A DNA stretch of 64,000 nucleotides, taken from NCBI GenBank assembly GCA_949358305.1, contig OX442318.1:106001-170000 (forward strand). The letters run 5' to 3'. This document shows, in pieces, positions 21,003-32,063 of this stretch (within the stretch, counting starts at the first letter, position 1; every line of letters starts with the position of its first letter). The notes beneath the pieces are model-generated. The model was given only the letters and a program-made list of their open reading frames with translations. It ran no database searches and was not told the origin of the DNA. The translations under genes were made by a program, and so were the position numbers. Source of the DNA: Strigamia acuminata. Its lineage: Eukaryota > Arthropoda > Chilopoda > Geophilomorpha > Linotaeniidae.

Positions 21003-22495
21003 GGAAAGGATAATGCACTTACTAGCTGTACATTCTTATAAGAAACCGGAGTTAATACTTAGGTTAAAAAAGGATGGCATTAATGAAAAGGACAAAAAGG
21101 GTCTCGCCGTCATTTTGGGTCAAGTGGCCATTATAAAAAATAATAAATTCGACTTGGCTAAGCACGTGTGGAGCGAAGTGCTTGAAGATTGGCCTTTTTA
21201 TACCGAAACGGACCGACAATTGCTGAAAGAGAGTGTTTTCTTTCATATTCTAAAAAAGAAAATAATTAATTTGTTTATTTTTTTTTAGTCGCATGTCATA
21301 AAATTCAAATTCTCCAATTAGTAACGAATTTTCTTCCTCAAACTCGAGTCCTCCATTACCAGTGAAGAGGCCGAACATCGACCCGGGTTCGATTCCCAGC
21401 AAGAAGCAAAGGATCTCTCATTTCAACAAGCAACCCGGTTCCGACGTGAATCCGAAAATGCACAAACACGACGGAACGAACGATTTTAGTCAAGACAGTG
21501 TCGTCAGTTGCACGAAACCCGACGTGTACGAGTTCAAGCGGACGGTGTCCACCGGATTTCTACCGCAGAACGGCTACGCGAACACCGGTGTAAAGAATGG
21601 CTACGCCAACAACAGCTGCAACAACAACAGTGCCGACAAGAACGAGAAAAATAGTTAAATCAACGCGAGCGACAAAAACGATTGTGTTAAGGGTGCGGAC
21701 TCCAACGGATACACGAACGGCTACCCGAAGGCCTCTGAAGTCATCAATAGTTACGGGAAATTCGAAAGTAGATCGAAAACGAGTTACACCAATGGGTATA
21801 ATGGGCAGTTAAGCAATTCTTCGGCATTGTGCAATGGGAGCACTGGCGGTTCCCACCAGTCCACTCCGTCATCTAGTCTTGATAATCAGGATAACGTCGA
21901 TTCTAGAGGTCAGAATTGAGCTTTTGCATTTTTTTTGCCGGGTTTTATTCATTTTTTGGGCTTTTTCAGATTTGAGGAGTCGGAATGGTAACGATGGATC
22001 ATCAGAAGACGAAGTGCCCGATTATTTAAAGTATTTTATTTTGGTTTTTATTGTTTTTTGTGTGTTTGGATTAATGTTTTTTGGTTTTGGTTTGATAGAA
22101 AGTATACTGTGATCAATAGTGCGGAACAACGAGCTCATTACAAAGCGGATTTTAATGCTGAGTACGATGAGTATCGGAAACTGCATGCCATTATAGAAAG
22201 CGTGTCTAAAAGATTTGCCCTACTTGAAGAACGACTAAGGAATTGCGAAGACGGTCCCGACGAAGGCAAAGTAAATTTTATTATTTAGATTTAATTAAAT
22301 TAAATTAAATTAAATTTTTTTAAAAAAAATTTTTTGTAGAAAATTAAGGACCAAATTTTGAGAGAATACAAAGAAAACAAAAGGAATGAGAATTACCAAG
22401 ATGCGAAGAAAAGGTTCAACTTTCTTCACCTAAAACTGGCATATATTAAGAAATTAGTGATTGGTTATGATAATACGTTCGTGTGTGACTCTTAG
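21003..22495 (+). pseudogene. ELL: ELL (RNA polymerase II elongation factor), C-terminal half, disrupted
   Basis: The first exon (21003 on, after TTCCAG) reads ERIMHLLAVHSYKKPELI and on through RLKKDGINEKDKKGL and VLEDWPFYTETDRQLL, the winged-helix region of ELL. An exon from about 21300 has a Ser/Asn-rich linker (PVKRPNIDPGSIPSKKQRIS). The last exons, 22101-22271 and 22340-22495, give the occludin-homology coiled coil (EQRAHYKADFNAEYDEYRKL, LHLKLAYIKKL) and a natural TAG. ELL suppresses Pol II pausing in super elongation complexes. The N-terminal ELL domain is absent; upstream is only minisatellite. An in-frame TAA at 21656-21658 interrupts the linker, after which the frame continues openly for 80 codons. 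This looks like a truncated, mutated copy, though a missing upstream exon set plus one sequencing error cannot be excluded. Confidence 0.78.
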
Positions 22496-23270
22496 CCAAG
22501 GTTTTTTGTTTGTTTTTATTTAAAACACAAAACGAATGTTATGTTGGTTGGTGCTGATTCGTTTTTTCTCTCTTCTGGACTGCTCTTAACGGATTCGACT
22601 GAATTGCGTCAAACCGGTTAAATCTACTTTCATCCACGAAATCATTCCAAAGGACAATTGAAGAAAATAATAAGAAAAAAATCCAAAGAATATTTTTATT
22701 TTTTATTTTATTTTATTTTTTTTTTTTTGAAGGAAGGCAAAGAAATTATTATTATTTTTTTTCTTTTTCTTTTTTTTAAAAAAAAATTAAAAGTTGGCAT
22801 TTTATTTTTCATTATTATTTGCAAAACACACAGTATTTTCATCGCCATTGTCTCAGGATTTAAAACAGTTGAAGATACTCTTAAGATTTTTTTTTTTTTT
22901 TTAGTATTTAAAATGTTAGACTTTCTTCATTTCGGTTATTATTTTTTATTTTTTTTATTTTGTTTTCAACAAATGTTTGAGTTTTTGAATTGACAATTTC
23001 GATTTTTAAGGGTCAAAAGTTGCGTGAAATTTGGCAATTGTTGGAAACAAAAAACAAATTATCATCAACCCATGGGTCAGTCATTAAATTTCATAATCTT
23101 TAATTAAGTATTGACGAACATTTAAAAAAAAATTATGCATTTTTATTTATACATATGATGACACATATTTTTATGTGTTTTTGTTTCGTATATATTTTTG
23201 TGTATAAAAATAAAAATATAATTTGACTTATGTTGACAACTGGAACGGAAATCGAATTTGATTTATTATA

Positions 23271-23301
<31 letters not shown>

Positions 23302-24700
23302 CATTATTGTACACTTTTGTTTTCCTCTTAATTTTTCTTTCCAAGAAAGTTTTCGACTTTTTTTTCGTACTTTCTATTTAATTTGTTGATAAAATTGACG
23401 ATTTTGTTGTTGGTTATGACAAATTCAAGTTTTAGATATTTAAACGCATTAATTTGTAACGATATTTGACGAAGAAAGAAAGAAAAAGATAGAAAAACAA
23501 AAAAGAAAAAAAACGACAAAAATTATTTTTATTGCATCAGGAAATGTCATGAATTTTTCCTTAACTTTTATTATTATTACGATAATTTTTTTGGCTCATT
23601 TTCTTAAATTATACTAATTAGGGTGTGGAATGCAAATGTGAATTACTTGTACATAAAAGTGCCATTATTATTATTAACTGTATAAGAACAAATTTTTCTC
23701 CAGAAAAAAAAAACAAGAATATTATGTTTACAAATTTCATTCCACAATCCATGGTTGTAAGAAGGGAATCATTCTATTGAAAGACAAGTGTGCTGCAAGA
23801 ATGGGCTTTATTGAGTGCTGTTTTTTTATTTTCTGGCATGCCAGTGTGCATTTTGAACGAAGGAAATGAACTAGATAAGGATAAGATATTTTTTAAGTGA
23901 ATAATTTAACAAAAAGTATTATTAACTGTGCGACGGGGAGCTTTAGTGCCATCTAGAACACAGTGCTCATTTTGCAAATTTAATTTAATTTTCTTTTCTT
24001 GGTTTGATATTATATTATTAAAATAAATTTTAGTTTCAAGCAAAGTGCAATGCGTTTTATGTTGAAATATGCTCAGAAAATTTAAGTGCTATAATTATTA
24101 TTATTAATGTTATTATTCTTATTAGGTATTGTTTTTTTTCTTTCTTTTTTTCTTTTTCCAGTTGATTTTTGATGGGAAAGTAAGTGGGAATGATTCCCAT
24201 TGTCTGTGATGGAATGTATTAATTTTATTTTTGTTCTCTTAAACTCATTGGGTTCCTCTTAAGTTAGTGTTTAACAAATTGATGTTCTCTCCTTATTTTA
24301 AGAGGGGGGTTTAAAAAGATCTTTACGCAAGGTGTTAAAGAATATTATAATTCAAAATTTTAATTGTTTTGAAGCCGTGTTTAGGTTTCTTGACAGTGTA
24401 TATGTGATGGATTATAATGAAAAAATAAATAATAACTTGCATTCACGTTTTGTGCTATCATTTTCATTTAGGATAGTTTTCAGCGAGATGAATTTTCGAT
24501 CGTGTGGAACTGGTCGAGAATTGTTATACGATCTAAAAACTCGGAATCTAGCATCAAAAATTGCATTTTAAATTGAAAAATGACGTGAGGCGCATCAAAG
24601 TTTATTTTTTCCTTTATATAAACGAAATGCCCACTAATAACCGCAAAAACGAAAACCACGTTTATTTGGAGTCGTTTATACCGTGTTTTCGTTTTTCAAA
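22496..24700. other. AT-rich region, no gene seen
   Basis: The region is very T/A-rich with ATT microsatellite (about 23268-23300) and poly-T runs. It could be ELL 3' UTR plus intergenic DNA. No convincing coding exon, RNA gene or transposon end was found. Confidence 0.5.
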
Positions 24701-24701
24701 A

Positions 24702-24932
24702 TGGCTGCCACCAAAGTTAAAGCATCACAAGTGCTTTCCGGCGAAGCATTTCCAAAACGTGAGTAAATACATATTAATTGTGTTCAAATAAGGGGACTAC
24801 AACCACAAATCGTTGGTTGAATAAAAAAAAAAATTTATGCGCCATTTATTACGCAAAAACAACACTAAATGAGGTTTTTTCGTTTTTGCAGCCAAATTCA
24901 TAATGGCTGCCACCAAAGTTGAATCTATCCAG
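24702..24932 (+). other. Two duplicated start-like exons (MAATKV)
   Basis: ATGGCTGCCACCAAAGTT occurs at 24702 and again at 24903. The first opens MAATKVKASQVLSGEAFPK and runs to a good donor (GTGAGT near 24761). The second follows a TTTTTGCAG acceptor, reads MAATKVESIQ and ends at a donor (GTGCGT, 24933). They could be two small exons or alternative first exons. I do not recognise the protein. The second lies directly before the DUF229 fragment. Confidence 0.3.
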
Positions 24933-24978
24933 GTGCGTGAAGTCTATATTCTACTCGACAATAGACATTTTCTATTTG

Positions 24979-25345
24979 AGATGAACAACTTTGGCTTCCG
25001 ATTAATCGGCATTCTCACAACAGTTCCTCGGCATTCTCACAACAGTTCCTCGGCATTCTCACAACAGTTCCTCGGCATCATCTTCGAGCAGCCATTTTCC
25101 AAACACCGTGATCCAAGGGTGCCAAGGTTCACCCGGATGCAAAATCCCAAAACTCGACCCCTACCACTCAAAATCATCACAAATCACCCGTTTTATGATG
25201 CCAACACCAAATGCTGCTACAAAAACATCTTCCGCGTGAACGAAGACAACAACGCGTTCTCCAAACCACATTTACTGCACGCCAACGATTTCGTCACGAC
25301 CCAGTGTTTCAACGAACTCAACCAATCGATCAAGATGAAAGTCCA
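24979..25345 (+). pseudogene. DUF229 gene fragment with internal deletions
   Basis: From ATGAACAACTTTGGCTTCCG onward this matches the start of the DUF229 gene at 36665, then skips and shifts through later parts (FRVNEDNNAFSKPHLLHAN, FVTTQCFNELNQSI). A 22-bp piece, CTCGGCATTCTCACAACAGT plus TC, is present three times in a row at 25010-25075. The frame of the parent is not kept. It is a shrunken duplicate. Confidence 0.85.
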
Positions 25346-26020
25346 TTCGAATAATGATGAAAAGAAAAAAACGAAAAGAAAACACTTAATTTGACAAAAT
25401 TTCAAAATTTTCAACGCTTTCTTAATTGCTATGGCAGCACTCCAACAACAAGAAATTAACACAGCTACTGTGCCTAATTGTTAATCCGGCACTGAAGAAG
25501 ACTTGTAATAAGTGCAAATATCCAAGATATTTTCCTTCTAATAACCTAAACGCCTGCCCTCTTGAGGTGCAATAGCTGAGCTTATGCCGTCTCTGGCAGG
25601 TTAGGGATGATGTGTCAAGCGAGGCTGGCCCAGCAATCAGTCCTCCAGCAGCATGTGGCCCCGCTCACAAGTTTACAATCCAGGGCTGCATTAGGATTGG
25701 AAGAGACAAGAGAACTTGAGACTTAGAACAGCGTTGGAACAAGTTGTGTGTACCATCTTTATACTATTTTGGAACACTAAAATATTCTTAGTGCCCTGGG
25801 AGGCGTTAATCCTGGCTCGGTCACTTGTTTGAAGCACCATAGAGAAGAGCACCTCAAATGCGTTTGCCTTTGACCAACTGTACGTCGCTGTCTCTGCAGA
25901 TTTCCAGGGCCAATCTTGACAGCCGCTGCCCGACATGTAATGTTTAGCCATCTTTATTTATAAACAGTGGTGATCCCTCCATCCAGAGATTTTCACATGC
26001 TCTTGATCGAATTCTTAATT
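25346..26020. other. Spacer, nothing recognised
   Basis: The stretch has more balanced base composition than its surroundings (about 25540-25940) and open frames on the minus strand, but I recognise no domain. It may be an old transposon remnant. Confidence 0.3.
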
Positions 26021-26039
26021 CAGTTAAAAAAACTCGAGA

Positions 26040-26900
26040 ATTTACGGTGCATCGACAAAACGTATTTCTGCGACGGCGACATGACGACTGATGGTGCACG
26101 TGGTAAAACGTGGGCGAAATATTTGACGCGCGACGATCTAAATGCAATTCTAATGCTAGAATCAGGCACGTGCGGTGGCAATTTATTCAAATGTGATACG
26201 TGTGCGAGACGGACGAGAGGAATTGCCACGATTCGTGCAATAATATCACACAGTTTTTGTGCCTGGCTGACGGCAAGTGTTTGCCCATGGTGTTGAAGTG
26301 CGATGGATTCTGGGAAGGCGTGGAGGCCAACTTATGAAATGGAACCCGACCACTTTACGTGCAAAAGCAAACGTAATTTCCACTCCGATTGAGTCTGTTT
26401 TCCTTATTTTACCAATTTATTTGCATTTCAGTGAAAAGCCCGGCTCCGGCTTACACAATATTTTCAAATCGACACGAATTAAGAAGCGTCGACTTGCAGA
26501 CTGTGTCGGTGAAACTTTTAATATCGAGCTGGAAAAATACGATCGTACTGAATTTTTATCATCAACAAGACAGCGATATAATTTTTTTGGACCGACGTTG
26601 TGGGCGATAAGATCTATCGTGGAACCTCGTGGGTGGATGTGAGTTTGGCGGCGGCAGAATCGATTTAAATATTCAATTTTTTTTTTCTTTTTTAGCTTTG
26701 ACTAACATCGAAGTGGTGGTGCAGACGGCGGAGGGCTTGGCGGTCGACTGGATCGGCGAGAATTTGTACTGGGTGGAGAGTAATAATTAATGATTTTTTG
26801 TTTGTTTTAGTTCGATTCTATTCAATCAGCAACGTACGAGGGCGAGGATCACAGAAAAATTCTTTGTGGTCACGAGTTCTCTCATCCTTTTGCAATACAC
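26040..26900 (+). pseudogene. LDL-receptor-related protein (LRP) fragment: LDLa repeats and YWTD propeller
   Basis: LDLa-like pieces are visible near 26060 (RCIDKTYFCDGD) and 26260-26330 (FLCLADGKCLPMVLKCDGF). They are followed by propeller exons: 26432-26640 (YTIFSNRHELRSVDL and [15 protein letters not shown] after a shift), 26697-26790 ([21 protein letters not shown]) and 26808-26900 (SATYEGEDHRKIL, HEFSHPFAIH, then GTAAGT). LRP proteins are endocytic or signalling receptors; these modules bind ligand and release it at low pH. A frame change inside a T run at about 26588 and several lost LDLa cysteines suggest decay. The rest of the receptor is not in the window. Confidence 0.65.
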
Positions 26901-27678
26901 GTAAGTTTCGATATTTAAGAGAAATTTCACATTTGTTAATAGGAAAAAAAAGTTTTAGCTTCTTATTAATGTAGCATCACCATATTAATTAGTTACTCCT
27001 GCGTTGGATGTGGGTCAGTGCTTAAAAGTGGGCCAGTCTCAAGAAATTTGGTAAAAAGTATCTATTTATTATAAAGTTAGTAATTGCTTGGGATTATTGA
27101 GTTTCTTTTAGACAGGCAATTTGTGTGTTGGTATTACTAAGTTTTAGGACCTCGAGGACAAGTAATTCAATTAGCTATGCAGATTTGTACGCAGGAAGGC
27201 ACAGCACCCCAATAACTTAATGCCATCAGTCAGCTAGGTTGTAGCTTTGTTAGACGAAACGATGTTTTAATTTTTTATTACTAAGTTGAGATAGTTTTCC
27301 AACTTTTATTGGCGTACCGGTATGTATTCAAGCAATCAAAGGTTTGAGGTAGGCGATAGTTCGTTTTATGCTAAATTTCACATTAGGCAGGTTCAAAGTT
27401 TGTTTTTATCAGATGGACAGTGGATAAATATTTTCAAACATTGAAATCGATTTTTTTGAATGAAAAACCGAACGAAATGTACAAAAACAATCTTAGATAG
27501 ACTTTTATTTTTTAATACTCATAGCTTTTACAATTTACATCCAAAATGTATTATTTCTGCAGGGTTTAATTCCACGGGATTTACTTGTCAGGGATGTATC
27601 GGGTCGAATCACTTCATCGAATCCCGTTTTATCAAATTCTTAATTTTTGAGTTTAGGGAAAATGGGGGTCGTTTCATT
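26901..27678. other. Non-coding spacer
   Basis: AT-rich sequence with no recognised exon; scattered short frames only. Confidence 0.4.
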
Positions 27679-28177
27679 AGAGAGTTTGCGGGATGCATTT
27701 TTCCCTTATTTAACTCCAAGCTACACTATTTAAATAGTGTATTGTGGAGCAAACAACCTTTAGTGTATCGTTTTGAACACTAAAATAAAATATAGCGCAG
27801 CCAATCCGGTAGTTTCCCACTATTTACGTCACTGATTAAAAATATGAATTATCAATGACCTTTTTTGCCGCCATTTTTTTTTTTTTTGTTGCTTTGTTAC
27901 GGTTTATCTAATTGTTTCTGCTTTGAATTCATTTAAATTCATAATAATAAAGTTTCAGCATTGTATTAAAACATTTAAACACAAGAATTATCTATTTTTA
28001 TGCTAAGAGACAATACTAGTTTCGGTAATCACGTGACATGTATAAGGTTTTAAGTCTAATTTTGTAACTAACATAAAACTCCAACCGCAACCCAAATTTT
28101 AACACTTTTACCTTACACTAAATATAGTGTAAAAAATGTCATAATTGTAAGGGAAAAGTACCTGCCGCAAACTCTCT
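27679..28177. mobile_element. Non-autonomous TIR element (MITE), ~500 bp
   Basis: AGAGAGTTTGCGG at 27679 has its exact reverse complement ending at 28177, and the similarity extends to about 31 bp (..TTTTCCCTTA). Flanking ATT occurs on both sides. Internally there are further inverted words (TACACTATTTAAATAGTGTA). No transposase frame is present. Confidence 0.75.
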
Positions 28178-28568
28178 ATTGAATGCAAAAAGTCGTTATT
28201 AGGTACGTTTTATCGAATTTTTGACCATTATCAGGGATGTTATGCACGTCGTTGCTACATGCGTTCCAGATCGTTTCGGCGTGCGTTGTATGTTATTTAA
28301 ACGAGCGATTGGTGTATATTTGTACACAACATGAACCATTTGTAATTCAGTTCACTATAGTCAACTGTTGCAGCAAAGCAGGTTTTCCCGCAAACTGCAT
28401 GTCGTAGCTGTTATTTCCACCCGGCATAGTGTGTTTTCCGCCGAGTGCAGCAAGAGCAAGCCGAATACTTAAGCAATGATACGTTCAACTTGGTGGTCTG
28501 ACAATTGCCTGCCTTATCATTTATTTATTTATTTATTATGAAACGGGATTCGATGAAGTGACCCGACT

Positions 28569-29175
28569 TCGGATATATATCCACGGAATTTGTTTTCACG
28601 GAAATCAGTTTTGCGGAATTCATTTCTACGGAATCGTTTCCATAGACTTCGTTTTGACAGTATTCGTTTCACGTTTCGTCAGTACTCGTTTCTAGGAAAA
28701 TCGCTCTCATGCGACTTTGTTTCCACCGATCTGTTTTCACGCAATTCGTTTTCGTGGAACTGGTTTCGTGGGTATTCGTTTGTTTCCAGGGAACTGGTTT
28801 CGTCGGAGCTCACGGCACGGAATTGCTTTCGTCGTTTCGTATTTACGGAGTTGGCCGCCATTGCATTTCGATTCCGTGCAGCTCGTCTAGACTGAACTGG
28901 ATACACAGAGTGGTTTCGATTCTACGAAATTAGTTCTCGTGATACAGTACCTATCGTGCTCGTTTTCATGTAATTAGTTTCCACAGAAATCGTATGCTTG
29001 GAATTCGTTTCAGCCGTTCATTTCAAAAGAATTCGATTCATCACTTTTGTGCTGTTCTATGGAAGTGCGTCCTCTCGGATTTCGTCTTCTTGGTTTTCCT
29101 CTCTAATGAATTCGTCTCCACGTCATTCTTTTCCCGGAAAAATGTTCCGCGAAATTAGTTCCCAAGGAATTAGGT
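28569..29175. repeat. Highly degenerate minisatellite built on GGAATTCGTTT(C)
   Basis: About 30 diverged copies of a 16-24-bp motif resembling TTTCNNCGGAATTCGTT follow one another without exact periodicity. Both strands are open over parts of it because the motif rarely forms stops. No protein family is recognised. Confidence 0.6.
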
Positions 29176-29332
29176 AAATGCAAAGTTCCATACCTTTATT
29201 TTGTTTTTTAATTTTAGTTTGTAGAAAGAGGATTTTGACTTGCATTCCTTTCGCCCGGGTGAAAACAATCGTGTGGTGTCCTTAACAAGATTAAACTGAA
29301 AACAGCCGATTATGTAGAATAACTAAGTATGT

Positions 29333-29428
29333 GTTTGTTACGTATTGGCGGATACGTAATGAACACATGCTTTTTTGTTTATTGATAGTCAGCACTATTT
29401 GTTGCATATCCGCCAGTATGTAACAAAC
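29333..29428. repeat. Small foldback, 22-bp arms
   Basis: GTTTGTTACGTATTGGCGGA at 29333 pairs with 29407-29428 (two mismatches), and shorter GTCAGCA/TGCTGAC words lie inside. It is probably a tiny MITE. Confidence 0.7.
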
Positions 29429-29863
29429 TGCTGACTGTAATTCATAACGGATGTTTTCTTTTTTTTCTTGTTCAGTGCACGGCACGATTGTTTTCCTTGT
29501 AGATAGGAATCCAGGTTGATGATTCCTCAAAATAAAATAATTTTTCTAATTTGTCATTAACATATTCTTTGCCAATGTTAAATGACTGGAAATTTGCATT
29601 TTTTTCTTTATTACTTGGGCCAAGTTTTATTTGTGCTAATTGTTTCAGAATTTCATAGTGGGGTGAATAATTTTCTTCCCTCTTTTTTTTCCTTTTTTGT
29701 TTCGTTCGGTTTTTTATTTGAAATCTGAAGGTGCAGCTTGAGCCAGTTTTAGCATAGGAGATGGAGCTCTCTCTCAATTGGTTAGAGAGCTCAAGTACAG
29801 GCTGTTTGTTTTGTTTATTTAATTTTAATTTTTTAATTTATTGATTTGATTAATTGATTTGCA

Positions 29864-30360
29864 GGGACCTTGAAGGAGCGCGTTCGACACAGGGTAACGA
29901 CGACGGTCCAACGCCGACGAGAACGATGGAAAAAGCTGTTGGAAACATTTCTCCAAGCCCGAATCGAACGACATGGAACGATCACCGGCTCTGCCGAGCA
30001 GAAGGGAAGGGACGAACATGAGACATCGCCGGCTGAAGGGAGAGAACGTGCCGACGATTTGGACGCAGACGTCGATTTCATGCACTGGGTCACCGATGGT
30101 GATGCGCAATGCAGTGAAGCCGTCAAAGAAAACAGGTGGACGTCGGTTTGCGAGTTGTGTTCATTTAGTTATTTAAATTTATTTTTAAAGTTATTTTTAA
30201 ATTTTAAGCATTTAGTCGTGGCGACAGGAAGTAATGTGAAGGTTATCGTTCCGAAGTATACGTCGCTCCACGAGAGACATCGTTTTATTCGCGTTGGCTG
30301 CGGTGCAATTGGACGAGGAGGTGTGGGAGGAAGTTGAAGATTTTCGGAAAGCAATGTTTA
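29864..30360 (+). other. Unrecognised exon-like open region
   Basis: A TTTGCAG acceptor precedes a 155-codon open stretch rich in Arg and Glu, with higher GC than its surroundings. A second piece near 30290-30360 in another frame reads LDEEVWEEVEDFRKA. Coding composition is suggestive, but I cannot assign a family and the frame linking the pieces is unclear. Confidence 0.25.
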
Positions 30361-30696
30361 AAATGTAGGAAAGTTAGGATTTAACTATTACTAGAATAGA
30401 ATTACTATCTAATTTTATTTGCTAGCGAGATGAAGTGATGTGGACGTCCGCTGATTTTGATCCCACCGCACCGTAACACGACGGAAAATGAGGAAAACCT
30501 TTTGCACCGAGGCCAAAAAAATGGATGAACAAGGTCGATATAAACGCAGATAAGTGAAATTTGGAACACGTAATTTATCCTAATTTATATAATGTATAGC
30601 TTGGCCAATACGAGTGAGAACCTCAGCTCGTTTGAGCACGTTCGTGGAATACCGGTTGCTGCCCAGAGACGCGGGAATACAGCGTCCATGTATTTC

Positions 30697-30962
30697 TCGA
30701 GGAACGAAAAAACAACAATGAAAAACGAAGCAAAATGAAGAAGAACGAAGTAGACGCCGAACGAGGAAGAAGAACGAAGTAGAAGACGAACGTAGTAGAA
30801 GAACGAAGTAAAGGACGAATGAAGAAATACAAAGAAAAATGAAGAAAAGAAAAGAAAAATGAAGAAATTGAAAGAAGAATGATGAAAAGGAAAGAAGAAT
30901 GAAGAAAAGAAAAGAAAAACGAAGAAAAAGAAAGAAAGAATGCAGAACGAAGAAGAGACATT
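30697..30962. repeat. Polypurine tract (GAAGAA/GAAAAG-rich)
   Basis: Nearly all plus-strand bases are A or G in GAAGAACGAAG-like units, similar in character to the tract in the palindrome at 42600-43280. The long Phe/Ser-rich frames on the minus strand are a consequence of this composition. Confidence 0.85.
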
Positions 30963-31110
30963 GTTTTTTGAAGTGCGAATAGTTGCAGGGGCCCCGCGTA
31001 TGAGAAACACCGTCAGTGTTTGAACTACAAATACAGATACAACACAAACAAAACACAAACAAAATACCAATAATACACAAACAAAACAAACAAAAACCAT
31101 TGTTGACGCT

Positions 31111-31223
31111 GGTTTCTAGTTTCGGTGGCGGCGCTGGTTTCCATTTCCGGTGGCGGTGCTGGTTTCCATTTTCGGTGTCGGCGCTGGTTACCATTTCCAG
31201 TGTCGGCGCTGGCTTCCATTTCG
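31111..31223. repeat. 25-bp minisatellite, about 4.5 copies
   Basis: TGGTTTCCATTTCCGGTGGC plus GGTGC repeats with mismatches four times. No role can be assigned. Confidence 0.85.
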
Positions 31224-31229
31224 ATAAAT

Positions 31230-32060
31230 GTGCGCGAAACAACGCCGGGTGCACCGTTTTGTGCGTCAATGTTCCGGGAGTTACACTTGCGGCTGCAAAG
31301 TGTAGGTCTATTTGACCCATACTGTATACAATTCGATATAGATACAACGTTTTATTCATATAGCTATGATATTACGATGTTTGAGTTGTTTAAAAGGTTT
31401 TTCATTGCTGATTAATATGTATTTCGATGTATATTTGATTTATTCCGTTGTTTATTACATTATTGCATATTTCCCGGTATTTATAAGTTTCTAATGTTTT
31501 CTAGCATGTGGTATCATGCTTTGTTTATCATTTCTATTTAATTTCATTATGTAATATCTAATTCCGACACTAGGATGTCTGTTTACATGATTTGTTCAGT
31601 TTGCATATGATTTGTTCTACTTCAAAATGGCGGCTTGCGTGCCACCATGCATTTTCCCAATCCAGAGCAGATTTGGATACGTTTGTAAGTGATTTTTCGT
31701 TTGAATTAAATGTTTTTATGCTTTTTACTTATTAGAGTGATAATTCACGCCATGTAAGTGCATTTGCATTTGCATTAGTTTTCTTGCCCGAATCCGATTT
31801 GTTTGCGGCTATACGCATTGGTATCGTCGCCATTACGTCCGTACGCGAAGTACGGCTCCATTCACGCTTCCACTCGACTTAATTGTCGAATATTTGCACA
31901 CTCCTCTGCTACACAAAGACGGATACATGTTGCTCGAGGATGGCATAAGCTGAGGAGATGTGAACGAGTGCGTTTTTATCCGAAAGTTGCATCGGTAAAA
32001 TCAAATCAAAAGAAATTAAATTAAATTTTTTTTAATAAAATAATTTTTTTTTTTTAAATT
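31230..32060. other. Spacer before the fibrillin remnant
   Basis: AT-rich DNA. Near 31628 there is a start-like ATGGCGGCTTGCGTGCC and around 31790-31960 an open but unrecognised stretch. Neither can be tied to a gene. Confidence 0.3.
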
Positions 32061-32063
32061 TAG

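Noticed and set aside
30580-31100. 171- and 259-codon minus-strand frames
   Set aside because: Open because of the polypurine tract at 30697-30962; no domain visible.
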